Origin: JAFKKF01 sp038323025
Lineage (GTDB): Bacteria > Pseudomonadota > Alphaproteobacteria > Rhizobiales > Kaistiaceae
Direction of reading: 5' to 3'
Length of the DNA stretch: 22,351 nucleotides
Assembly (NCBI GenBank): GCA_038323025.1
Contig: JBBQGL010000053.1
Span: forward strand, 1-22,351
Below, one piece after another: positions 7,437-14,113 of this stretch (position 1 is the first letter of the stretch; each line of letters starts with the position of its first letter). Under the pieces are notes generated by a model. That model saw only the letters and a list, made by a program, of their open reading frames with translations, had not been told where the DNA came from and searched no databases. The position numbers were made by a program, and so were the translations under genes.

Positions 7437-8342
7437 GTGGCGGGTCCCGTCCGCTTCGGCGTCGCGCCGATCGCCTGGTCGAACAGCGACCTGCCGCAGC
7501 TTGGCGGCGAGACCACGCTGGAAACCTGTCTGCGGGAAAGCCGCAAGGCCGGCTTTTCCGGCACCGAGACCGGCGTCAAGTTTCCGATGGATGCGAAGAA
7601 GCTCGGGCCGGATCTCGCGCGCAACAAGCTGAAGCTGGTTTCCGGCTGGTTTTCGGGCGGACTGCTGACGCGCAGCGTCAAGGCGGAGCAGACCCGTATC
7701 CTTGCGCAGATGGAGACCTTCAAGGCGCTTGGCGCCCCGCTGCTCGTCTACGCCGAGACCACGGGAACGGTTCAGAACAGGATCGATGCGCCGCTCTCGA
7801 CGCGTCCGCGCCTCGCCGCCGAAGACTTCCGCGACTATGGCAGGAAGCTCACGCAGTTGGCTGAATGGATGGCCGATTTCGGCGTGCCCATGACTTACCA
7901 TCCTCACATGGGCACCGTCATCGAAACCCAGCGCGAGATCGATCTGCTCATGGCCAGCACCGGCCAGGCCGTGAGCCTCCTCCTCGATACCGGCCACTTG
8001 CGCTTTGCCGGCGGCGACATCGCCGAGACCACCCGCAAGCACGGCCGCCGCATCAACCATGTGCACTGCAAGGATTTGCGTCCCGAGGTCCTGAAGGCCG
8101 CGCGGCAGAAGGACCAGAGCTTCCTCTCCGCCATCCTCGACGGCGTCTTCACCGTGCCCGGCGATGGCTTCATCGACTACTACGCCTTCGCGCGGCTCCT
8201 CGCCGAGATTGGTTACGAGGGCTGGGTCGTCGTCGAAGCCGAGCAGGATCCGGCAAAAGCGCCGCCGCTCGAATATTCGCGCATGGGCCACCGCCATCTG
8301 ACGGCGGCCTTCGAGGCGGCAGGATACGAGATCGCCGAGTAG
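7437..8342 (+). CDS. iolE: Inosose (2-keto-myo-inositol) dehydratase IolE-like, AP-endonuclease-2 fold
   Basis: A 301-residue TIM-barrel protein of the sugar phosphate isomerase/epimerase superfamily. The N-terminus VRFGVAPIAWSNSDLPQLGGE is typical of IolE, which dehydrates 2-keto-myo-inositol to the trihydroxycyclohexanedione used by IolD. Candidate metal and substrate ligands are Glu44, His155/His157 (YHPHMGT), Asp184 and His187 (LLDTGH), His208/His210 (HVHCKD) and Glu267. The start is GTG 7437, three bases after the iolD stop; translation may be coupled because no in-frame ATG lies near the conserved N-terminus. The iolD-iolE pairing is what makes an inositol-type pathway credible here. 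The TAG stop coincides with the first bases of the second repeat element. Action on an isomer such as scyllo- or chiro-inosose is possible. Confidence 0.83.
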   Translation: MAGPVRFGVAPIAWSNSDLPQLGGETTLETCLRESRKAGFSGTETGVKFPMDAKKLGPDLARNKLKLVSGWFSGGLLTRSVKAEQTRILAQMETFKALGAPLLVYAETTGTVQNRIDAPLSTRPRLAAEDFRDYGRKLTQLAEWMADFGVPMTYHPHMGTVIETQREIDLLMASTGQAVSLLLDTGHLRFAGGDIAETTRKHGRRINHVHCKDLRPEVLKAARQKDQSFLSAILDGVFTVPGDGFIDYYAFARLLAEIGYEGWVVVEAEQDPAKAPPLEYSRMGHRHLTAAFEAAGYEIAE

Positions 8343-8402
8343 CGAGGGATCACGGACAGGGAATGGCGTGTAGCGAATAAGATCGGATCGAACCGCTCGC
8401 TA
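8340..8402. repeat. Second, degenerate copy of the TAGCGAATAG-type intergenic element
   Basis: The iolE stop codon begins TAGCGAG (8340-8346), which has its inverse CTCGCTA at 8396-8402. Inside are GGGAATGGCG and TAGCGAATA (8371-8379). The order TAGCGAG, GGGAAT, TAGCGAATA resembles the copy at 2473-2556, but the tandem 16-mers are missing. It occupies most of the gap before the SDR gene. Confidence 0.55.
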
Positions 8403-8435
8403 CCGCCGTTCGCATATTTCCTTGGGGGGAAAGCA

Positions 8436-9269
8436 ATGGTGCAGACCAATCTGAAGAAGCAGTTCGCCGGCAAGGTTGCCGTGGTCACCGGCGGCACGCA
8501 GGGTCTTGGCGAGACCGTTGCCCGCCTGCTTGCCGAGCGTGGCCTGGCTGGTCTGGTCCTCGTCGGACGGAACGCCCGGCGCGGCAAGGAAATCGCCGCG
8601 AGCTTCACCAATTCCGGTCTGAAGACGAAATATGTTCAGGCGGATCTCGGCAAGATCGAGGACGTGAAGAAGGTCATCGCCGAGACCGACAAGGCCTTCG
8701 GCCGCGTCGATGTCCTGGTCAATGTCGCCGCCACCACCGACCGCGGCACCATCCTGTCGACCACGCCGGATCTTTTCGACCGCATCTTCGCGGTCAACGT
8801 CCGCGCGCCCTTCTTCCTGATGCAGGACGCCGCCAAGGTCATGCGCCGCGAGAAGATCGAGGGCGCCGTCGTCAACATCCTGTCGATGTCGGCCCATGGC
8901 GGCCAGCCGTTCATCTCCGCCTATTCCGGCTCGAAGGGCGCTCTGGCGGTGCTCACCAAGAATGCCGCCTTCGCCCTGATGCCCGATCACATCCGGGTCA
9001 ATGGCCTCAACATCGGCTGGATGGATACGCCCGGCGAGCATGCCATCCAGATGCGCTACCACACCACCGATGCCGACTGGCTGAAGAAGGCCGAGGCCAG
9101 TCAGCCCTTCGGCCGTCTGATCAAGCCGGCCGAGGTGGCGAGGGCGGTTGCCTACCTGGCCAGCGATGAGTCGGGACTGATCACCGGGTCGATCATCGAC
9201 TACGACCAGCAGGTGCTCGGCTCCAACGAGTCGGCCTCACACCCGAGTGCACGGCTCGCCGATGCCTGA
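8436..9269 (+). CDS. SDR-family NAD(P)-dependent oxidoreductase
   Basis: A 277-residue classical short-chain dehydrogenase/reductase. It shows TGGTQGLG (residues 18-25) for cofactor binding, NVAA at 96-99, and the catalytic tetrad Asn121, Ser150, Tyr163 and Lys167 (YSGSK). The C-terminal IDYDQQVLGS segment is usual for polyol/sugar dehydrogenases of this class. It probably oxidises or reduces a hydroxyl/keto group of the substrate handled by IolE/IolD; this is inferred from position only. ATG 8436 follows a G-rich stretch (CTTGGGGGGAAAGCA) that can serve as ribosome-binding site. It lies 93 bp after iolE, past a repeat element, and just before the GntR regulator, so it may be the last catabolic gene of this transcript. 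Confidence 0.87.
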   Translation: MVQTNLKKQFAGKVAVVTGGTQGLGETVARLLAERGLAGLVLVGRNARRGKEIAASFTNSGLKTKYVQADLGKIEDVKKVIAETDKAFGRVDVLVNVAATTDRGTILSTTPDLFDRIFAVNVRAPFFLMQDAAKVMRREKIEGAVVNILSMSAHGGQPFISAYSGSKGALAVLTKNAAFALMPDHIRVNGLNIGWMDTPGEHAIQMRYHTTDADWLKKAEASQPFGRLIKPAEVARAVAYLASDESGLITGSIIDYDQQVLGSNESASHPSARLADA

Positions 9270-9302
9270 CGGCAATGGACCGGGCTGTCGGCCCCTGATA
9301 GG

Positions 9303-10073
9303 TTGCATTACAATGAATTTTCCACGCATGCGGTCATTTTGAGCGAACAACGGCTTTACCCATCTGCCGCATTGCACGGACAGGTTGCCCACGAGATCGG
9401 GCGACAGATCGTGTCGGGGGCCATTCCGGAGGGCGAATTTCTTCCCAAGGAATCGGAGCTTTCCGAACGGTATTCGATCAGCCGCCAGGCGGTTCGCGAG
9501 GCCCTGAAAGTCCTTGCCGCCAAGGGACTGGTCGCTTCGCGTCGGCGCGCCGGGACCTATGTCATGCCGCGCGCGGTCTGGAACCTCCTCGACCCGGATG
9601 TCATGGCCTGGCATTCGCCGGCCGAACTCACCCCCGATTTCCTCAATGACCTGGTCGAACTGCGTCGGCTGGTGGAGCCGGCGGCGGCGCGTCTCGCCGC
9701 GATGCGCGGAAAGACCGACCGGATCGGCCGGATCGGCAAGGCTCTCGACCGCATGCGCGCAACCGCGAGCGATCCGCTGGCGTTCTATGCCGCCGACGCG
9801 GAGTTCCACTTCGCCCTTTTCGCCGCGAGCGGCAACGCCCTCATCGACAGTCTGAGCACCATCCTCGCTCCGGTCATGGAAGCCAGCTTCCGGCTCCTCG
9901 GCGAGGGCTCGGGAAGGGACAGCGCCGCCCTGGTCGAGAGCCACGCCTCGGTCTACGAGGGGATCGTCGCGGGGGATCCGCAGAAGGCCGGCCGTGCCAT
10001 CGAGGGTATCCTTGCCGGCGCGGCGGAAGCCCTGGAAAACATCACGACGGATCGTCTCAAGAAGACCGGCTGA
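9303..10073 (+). CDS. GntR-family transcriptional regulator, FadR/FCD subfamily
   Basis: A regulator of up to 256 residues. The N-terminal winged helix-turn-helix contains PKESELSERYSISRQAVREA and ends in the wing RRRAGTYV. The C-terminal FCD ligand-binding domain has ELRRLVEPAAARLAA, DAEFHFALFAASGN and ESHASVYEGIVAGDP, whose histidines usually bind a metal that contacts a carboxylated ligand. Such proteins repress sugar-acid or polyol catabolic genes until the substrate binds, so the likely targets are neighbouring genes, perhaps its own. No ATG lies near the conserved region: the start is TTG 9303 or TTG 9339. The upstream gap holds GGGC-TGTCG-GCCC and an AT-rich GGTTGCATTACAAT. It follows the SDR gene by 33 bp in the same direction. 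Confidence 0.85.
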   Translation: MHYNEFSTHAVILSEQRLYPSAALHGQVAHEIGRQIVSGAIPEGEFLPKESELSERYSISRQAVREALKVLAAKGLVASRRRAGTYVMPRAVWNLLDPDVMAWHSPAELTPDFLNDLVELRRLVEPAAARLAAMRGKTDRIGRIGKALDRMRATASDPLAFYAADAEFHFALFAASGNALIDSLSTILAPVMEASFRLLGEGSGRDSAALVESHASVYEGIVAGDPQKAGRAIEGILAGAAEALENITTDRLKKTG

Positions 10074-10168
10074 CACCGGGTGCACCGGGCCAGAGACAAT
10101 TGGTCGCGGCCCGTCATCACGATATCGCTGCCCGCCTGACATATGCCCGGGCCGGCGGAGGCGTTGCG

Positions 10169-11203
10169 TTGAACATGTGCCAGGTGTGCTCCAGTCGAAC
10201 CCTCGCCCTCAGCCGGCGCCGGCTGCTCGCCGGCCTCGGCGCAACCGCCGCCGCGATGGCGTTGCCCGGCGCGGCGTGGGCGGCAGCCAACGCCAGCTGC
10301 TTCGACGCGGCGACGCTTGCCGGGACCGCGGTTGAAAAGCTCCGCCGCCGCCCGACCGCAACCGATGCGGTGGTGCAGCCGCCGCCGGCTCCGCCGGGGG
10401 CGCCGGTGACCGGACCGCAGTCGGGGGTCATCCGGCGGGTGGAGCTTCCCGCAGACACGAGGGTGGTCGCGCTGACCTTCGATCTCTGCCAGACCCGCGG
10501 CGCCATTGCCGGCTATGACGGGGCGATCGTCGACTATCTTCGCGCCGGGTCGGTGCCGGCGACCTTCTTCGCCGGCGGACTGTGGCTCGCGACCCACCGG
10601 GAGCGGGCCGCACAGCTGGTCGCCGATCCGCTCTTAGTCGTCGGCAACCACAGCTGGACGCATCATGACCTCCACGCCTCTCCCGCCGCGACGGTCGAGA
10701 AGGAGATCCTGACGACCGAAGCCGCGCTTGAGGAAACGCGGGCCGCCGTCCGCGCCACGTGTTCGCACCCGGTCGAGACCGTCTCGGCGCCGCGGCTGTT
10801 TCGCTTTCCCTACGGTTCATGCGCTCCCGCGGCCGCCGTCGTGGCCAATGCCGTCGGTGCCACGATCATCCAGTGGGACGTGGTCTCCGGCGACCCCGAT
10901 GGCACGCCAGCCGCCAGTATCGTTCGCGCCGTGCTTGGCGGTGTGCGCCCCGGCTCTATCGTGGTCATGCACGCCAATGGTCGCGGCACCCACACCGCCG
11001 AGGCGCTGCGCACCATCGTTGCGCGTCTCCGCGCTCAGGGCTATCGCTTCGTCACGGTCGACCGCATGCTTGCTGCGGGCAGGGCGGTCGCAGCCGGCGA
11101 CTGCTTCATCGAACGCGAGGGCGACACCGCCCGCTATGATCGCCCCGGCGGCCTGAAGCTCTTTCATGCGTTGAAGAAGGCTGTGCCCGCCGCACGCGGT
11201 TGA
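10169..11203 (+). CDS. Tat-exported polysaccharide deacetylase (CE4/NodB-like)
   Basis: A probably periplasmic NodB-homology protein of 344 residues. A twin-arginine-type signal (SRRRLLAGLG at 15-24, then an alanine-rich core to about Ala38) is followed by a Pro-rich linker. The NodB domain shows TFDLC (Asp105), the metal histidines in NHSWTHH (His161, His165), RFPYG (212-216) and a late His268 (VVMHANG). Classical CE4 enzymes have TFDD; here the second, metal-binding Asp is Leu, though Asp117 nearby (GYDG) might compensate. CE4 enzymes remove N- or O-acetyl groups from chitin, peptidoglycan or exopolysaccharide. The start is TTG 10169 with GGAGG seven bases upstream, or ATG 10175; TTG 10100 is less likely. 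Its link to the catabolic genes is unclear. Confidence 0.82.
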   Translation: MNMCQVCSSRTLALSRRRLLAGLGATAAAMALPGAAWAAANASCFDAATLAGTAVEKLRRRPTATDAVVQPPPAPPGAPVTGPQSGVIRRVELPADTRVVALTFDLCQTRGAIAGYDGAIVDYLRAGSVPATFFAGGLWLATHRERAAQLVADPLLVVGNHSWTHHDLHASPAATVEKEILTTEAALEETRAAVRATCSHPVETVSAPRLFRFPYGSCAPAAAVVANAVGATIIQWDVVSGDPDGTPAASIVRAVLGGVRPGSIVVMHANGRGTHTAEALRTIVARLRAQGYRFVTVDRMLAAGRAVAAGDCFIEREGDTARYDRPGGLKLFHALKKAVPAARG

Positions 11204-11282
11204 ATCGGCGCCCGGAGCCTTGCCACGCCGTCGCTGTCCGGCGAACATGCCGGCGCTTCAGGAAAACGCGGGCGAGGCAGGC

Positions 11283-12983
11283 ATGGCGGACGATCCAAGG
11301 GCGCGGCACGGCTTCGACCGTGGCCTTACCAACTACGGCGATCCTGCCTTCTCGCGCTACCTCCGCCGTTCCTTCGCCAAGTCGATGGGCTATTCCGACG
11401 CCATGCTCGACCGGCCGGTGGTCGGCATCGCCTATACCGAGAGCGGCTTCAATAACTGCCACCGCCATTTCCCCGCAATGCTCGAGGCGGTGAAGCGTGG
11501 GGTGCTCGCCGGCGGGGCCTTGCCCATTGTCTTTCCGACCATATCCCTCGGCGAGGTGTTTCTGTCGCCGACCAGCCTCAAGTTCCGCAACCTGATGGCG
11601 ATGGACACCGAGGAGATGATCCGCGCCCAGCCGATGGATGCGGTGGTCCTCATGGGCGGCTGCGACAAGACGGTGCCGGCCCAGCTGATGGCCGCGGTTT
11701 CCGCCGACCTCCCGGCGATCGAACTCCTCGCCGGGCCGATGTCGACCTCGCGCCATCGCGGCGAGCGCCTGGGTGCCTGCACAGACTGCCGCCGCTTCTG
11801 GGCCCGGTTTCGCGCCGGCGAGATCGATGCCGGCGAGATCGAGAAGGTCGAGGGCCGGCTCGCCACCACCGCCGGCACCTGCGCGGTCATGGGCACCGCC
11901 AGCACCATGGCCTGCATCACCGAGGCCCTCGGCATGGCGCTGCCCAATTCCGCCGCCGCCCCTGCGGTCCATGCCGACCGGCTGCGGATTGCCGAAGCCA
12001 CCGGCCTCCGCGCTGCCGCGCTAATCGGCACCGATCTCAGGCCGTCGCGCATCGTTACGGCGGCGTCGGTCGAGAACGCGCTCCGCGTGCTCCTCGCCAT
12101 CGGCGGTTCGACCAACGCCGTCCTGCACCTGACCGCGATCGCCCGCCGCCGCGGCCTCAAGGTCGATCTCAGGCGATTCAACCAACTGTCTGAAACGACT
12201 CCGGTTCTGGTCAACCTGAAGCCCGTCGGCAGCCACTACATGGAGGACCTCTTCGCGGCCGGCGGTGTCGACGCGGTTCTCCGCGAACTGGCGCCGCTCC
12301 TCGACCTGACCTGCATGACCGTCAGCGGCGAGACCCTCGGCAAGCGCCTCGCCGCGCCGCCGGCCGACCCGGTCGACCGCTCCGTGGTCAAGTCGCGCGC
12401 CGAGCCGATCGAGCCGGAGGGCGGCCTGGTCGCGCTGTTCGGCTCGCTCGCCCCCGGCGGCGCCATCCTCAAGCGCTCCGCCGCGGATCGCCGCCTGCTC
12501 GAACACGCCGGGCGGGCCGTGGTGTTCTCCTCGCTGGAAGACCTCGCCGCCCGCATCGATTCGCCTGACCTCGACGTCACCGCCGACGATATTCTGGTCC
12601 TGCAGAATGCCGGGCCGCGGAGCGCGGCGGCGATGCCCGAGGCCGGCTACCTTCCGATCCCGAAGAAGCTTGCCCGTGCCGGCGTCAAGGACATGATCCG
12701 CATCTCCGATGCCCGCATGTCGGGCACGGCCTACGGGGCGGTCGTCCTGCACGTGACTCCCGACGCCGCCACCGGTGGCCCGCTGGGGCTCGTGCGCTCC
12801 GGCGACCGGATTGCCCTCAGCGTCCGGGACAAGCGCATCGACCTTCTCGTCGACCAAGGCGAGCTCTCGCGTCGCCGGGCAGCGCTGAAGCCCGTGCCGG
12901 CGGCCGGCCGCCGCGGCTACGACCGCCTCTATCACGACCACGTCCTTCAGGCCGACGAAGGCTGCGACTTCGACTTCTGCTGA
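11283..12983 (+). CDS. IlvD/Edd-family dehydratase (sugar-acid dehydratase type)
   Basis: A 566-residue Fe-S dehydratase of the dihydroxy-acid/6-phosphogluconate dehydratase family. Members dehydrate 2,3-dihydroxy acids, including aldonates such as arabinonate or xylonate, to 2-keto-3-deoxy acids. The three expected cluster cysteines are Cys59 (FNNCHRH), Cys127 (GGCDKT) and Cys200 (AGTCAVMGTAS). Further motifs are GACTDCRRFW and the C-terminal ISDARMSGTAYG with the catalytic-serine region. ATG 11283 is preferred because GCGAGG lies five bases upstream; ATGs at 11220 and 11247 would add residues without a visible Shine-Dalgarno. In this locus a sugar-acid dehydratase fits better than valine/isoleucine biosynthesis. 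The extra C-terminal cysteine (CDFDFC) is also seen in some sugar-acid dehydratases. Confidence 0.86.
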   Translation: MADDPRARHGFDRGLTNYGDPAFSRYLRRSFAKSMGYSDAMLDRPVVGIAYTESGFNNCHRHFPAMLEAVKRGVLAGGALPIVFPTISLGEVFLSPTSLKFRNLMAMDTEEMIRAQPMDAVVLMGGCDKTVPAQLMAAVSADLPAIELLAGPMSTSRHRGERLGACTDCRRFWARFRAGEIDAGEIEKVEGRLATTAGTCAVMGTASTMACITEALGMALPNSAAAPAVHADRLRIAEATGLRAAALIGTDLRPSRIVTAASVENALRVLLAIGGSTNAVLHLTAIARRRGLKVDLRRFNQLSETTPVLVNLKPVGSHYMEDLFAAGGVDAVLRELAPLLDLTCMTVSGETLGKRLAAPPADPVDRSVVKSRAEPIEPEGGLVALFGSLAPGGAILKRSAADRRLLEHAGRAVVFSSLEDLAARIDSPDLDVTADDILVLQNAGPRSAAAMPEAGYLPIPKKLARAGVKDMIRISDARMSGTAYGAVVLHVTPDAATGGPLGLVRSGDRIALSVRDKRIDLLVDQGELSRRRAALKPVPAAGRRGYDRLYHDHVLQADEGCDFDFC

Positions 12984-12991
12984 GGATAGCT

Positions 12992-13010
12992 TGTCTCCAA
13001 TTTGGTGACA
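12992..13010. promoter_or_regulatory. Candidate HigA/HigBA operator (19-bp imperfect palindrome)
   Basis: TGTCTCCAATTTGGTGACA reads TGTCTCCAA, centre T, TTGGTGACA, with 8 of 9 positions pairing. It lies immediately upstream of higB, where these modules are normally autorepressed by the antitoxin. A weak -35 TTGTCT (12991-12996) and -10 TATTTC (13014-13019), 17 bp apart, bracket the palindrome, so a bound protein would block the promoter. The promoter call is tentative; the palindrome is plain in the sequence. Confidence 0.55.
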
Positions 13011-13027
13011 TGCTATTTCGGCAGGCG

Positions 13028-13339
13028 ATGCAGGTTATCGCTCGCCGGACCCTCAAGCCGTTCTGGGAGCGGTACCCGTCGGCCGAAGGTCCGTTGCGCG
13101 CCTGGTTTGCCGTTGTCTCGCAGGCGGAATGGCGGGGGCCCGCTGACGTCAAGCGGCGGTTCGGTACGACGGTCGATTTCGTGGCGGACAACCGCCTCAT
13201 ATTCGATCTATCAGGCAACAAGTATCGGCTGGTCGTACATGTTTCCTATTCATTCGGCCGTGTGCTGGTGAAGTTCGTTGGCACCCACTCCGACTATAAC
13301 CGCATTGATCCGGGAACAGTGACATGGCGAAGAAGGTGA
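13028..13339 (+). CDS. higB: HigB-type mRNA interferase toxin (type II TA)
   Basis: A 103-residue RelE-superfamily toxin of the HigB branch, which cleaves mRNA on the ribosome. Family landmarks are the N-terminal MQVIARRTLKPFWERYPSAE, the central NNRLIFDLSGNKYRLVV (NRL at 63-65 in the longer reading) and the C-terminal FVGTHSDYNRID. ATG 13028 matches the usual family start. The ATG at 13010 would add six residues but overlaps the operator palindrome. No Shine-Dalgarno is evident before 13028. If the TATTTC at 13014-13019 is the -10 element, the transcript would begin about two bases before the ATG and be essentially leaderless. The toxin gene precedes and overlaps its antitoxin by 16 bp, the typical higBA order. 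Confidence 0.85.
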   Translation: MQVIARRTLKPFWERYPSAEGPLRAWFAVVSQAEWRGPADVKRRFGTTVDFVADNRLIFDLSGNKYRLVVHVSYSFGRVLVKFVGTHSDYNRIDPGTVTWRRR

Positions 13340-13737
13340 TCCGCCCGATCCGTAACGAAGCGGACTATGAAGCTGCGGTTGACGAGATCGAGACGTATTT
13401 CGAGAACCAGCCGGAGCGCGGGACCCCCGCCGCGGACCGCTTCGATCTGCTGGCTCTGACCATAGCCGACTACGAAAAGGCCCGCTGGCCGATCGATCCT
13501 CCCGATCCCGTCGAGGCCATCCGCTACGGCATGGAAATCCGCGGGTTGGTTCAAGCCGATCTTGGCCGCCTGCTTGGGTCGCGACAGCGCGCGTCGGACA
13601 TCCTTTCGCGCCGGCGCCCACTCACCATGGGAATGGCGTGGAAGCTCCACAGTGAGTGGGGCATTCCGGCGGATGCCTTGATCAAGCCGTCCGCGCCCCG
13701 GGCCAAGGCGCGAGCCCAGCGTCACCCCGCGGAATAG
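13324..13737 (+). CDS. higA: HigA-type antitoxin with XRE helix-turn-helix
   Basis: A 137-residue antitoxin. The N-terminal half (IRNEADYEAAVDEIETYF, then LLALTIADYEKARWPI) is the HigA-specific helical part. Residues about 70-120 form an XRE-type helix-turn-helix (GLVQADLGRLLGSRQRASDIL, then RRPLTMGMAWKLHSEWGIPADALI). It neutralises HigB and is expected to bind the palindrome upstream of higB. The start overlaps the end of higB by 16 bp, so translation is coupled. A basic tail (KARAQR) ends the protein. The gene converges on the small reverse-strand gene nine bases away; CGCGGA-ATAGC-TCCGCG (13728-13744) at this junction may form a hairpin. Confidence 0.86.
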   Translation: MAKKVIRPIRNEADYEAAVDEIETYFENQPERGTPAADRFDLLALTIADYEKARWPIDPPDPVEAIRYGMEIRGLVQADLGRLLGSRQRASDILSRRRPLTMGMAWKLHSEWGIPADALIKPSAPRAKARAQRHPAE

Positions 13738-13746
13738 CTCCGCGCG

Positions 13747-13947
13747 TCAGCCCCGCTTCTCCGGTGGCCGCCGCCTTGGCTGCATCGCCCGTTTCATTTC
13801 GCCGGCCTGCCGGTCGTTCCAGTAGAACCGGCCAAACTCGGATCGGGCGATTTCCGCCGCGAACCTGGCCCGGCGGCTGTCGTCGCTCACTCGCTTCTCG
13901 TCGGCCGGCAGCTTGCCGGTTGGGTGGTCCTTCTCCCGTCTGCTCAT
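13747..13947 (-). CDS. Small basic hypothetical protein
   Basis: A 66-residue, highly charged protein rich in Arg, Lys, Glu and Asp. It has no hydrophobic segment and no domain that I recognise. Support for a real gene: a GAGGGA sequence ends three bases before the ATG at 13947, the frame fills a gap between convergent neighbours without overlap, and the composition (TGKLPADEKRVSDDSRRARFAAE) reads like a small soluble alpha-proteobacterial protein. It converges on the antitoxin gene. The 166-bp region upstream contains two inverted repeats. The function is unknown. It could be an uncalled third component beside higBA, but nothing shows that. Confidence 0.55.
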   Translation of the reverse strand: MSRREKDHPTGKLPADEKRVSDDSRRARFAAEIARSEFGRFYWNDRQAGEMKRAMQPRRRPPEKRG

Positions 13948-13971
13948 CGGTCCCTCATCGTCAAGGGAAGA

Positions 13972-14022
13972 CGATCGCCGGGCGGCGATCGCCCGCGCAG
14001 CCGGTTCATTGCAGGCGCAATG
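13972..14022. repeat. Two adjacent perfect inverted repeats in the 13948-14113 gap
   Basis: CGATCGCC-GGGC-GGCGATCG (13972-13991) has 8-bp arms, and CATTGC-AGGC-GCAATG (14007-14022) has 6-bp arms; both loops are four bases. They lie downstream of the aldo/keto reductase and upstream of the small reverse-strand gene. No T-run follows closely, so they are poor intrinsic terminators. They could be hairpins or operators. Confidence 0.5.
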
Positions 14023-14113
14023 CGGCCGTTGGCGCGGACGGGGGGACTTGGGAAGAGGGGCGGAAGTTCTCGCGGGAACGCGGCGGAATTTGGGCCGCCG
14101 GCGACGGCCGGGT

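Noticed and set aside
6825..8297. 490-codon reverse-strand frame opposite iolD/iolE
   Set aside because: It spans two recognised genes on the other strand. Composition and lack of motifs mark it as a GC-driven shadow.
9280..9296. GGGC-TGTCG-GCCC hairpin as a terminator between the SDR and GntR genes
   Set aside because: The stem is only four pairs and no T-run follows.
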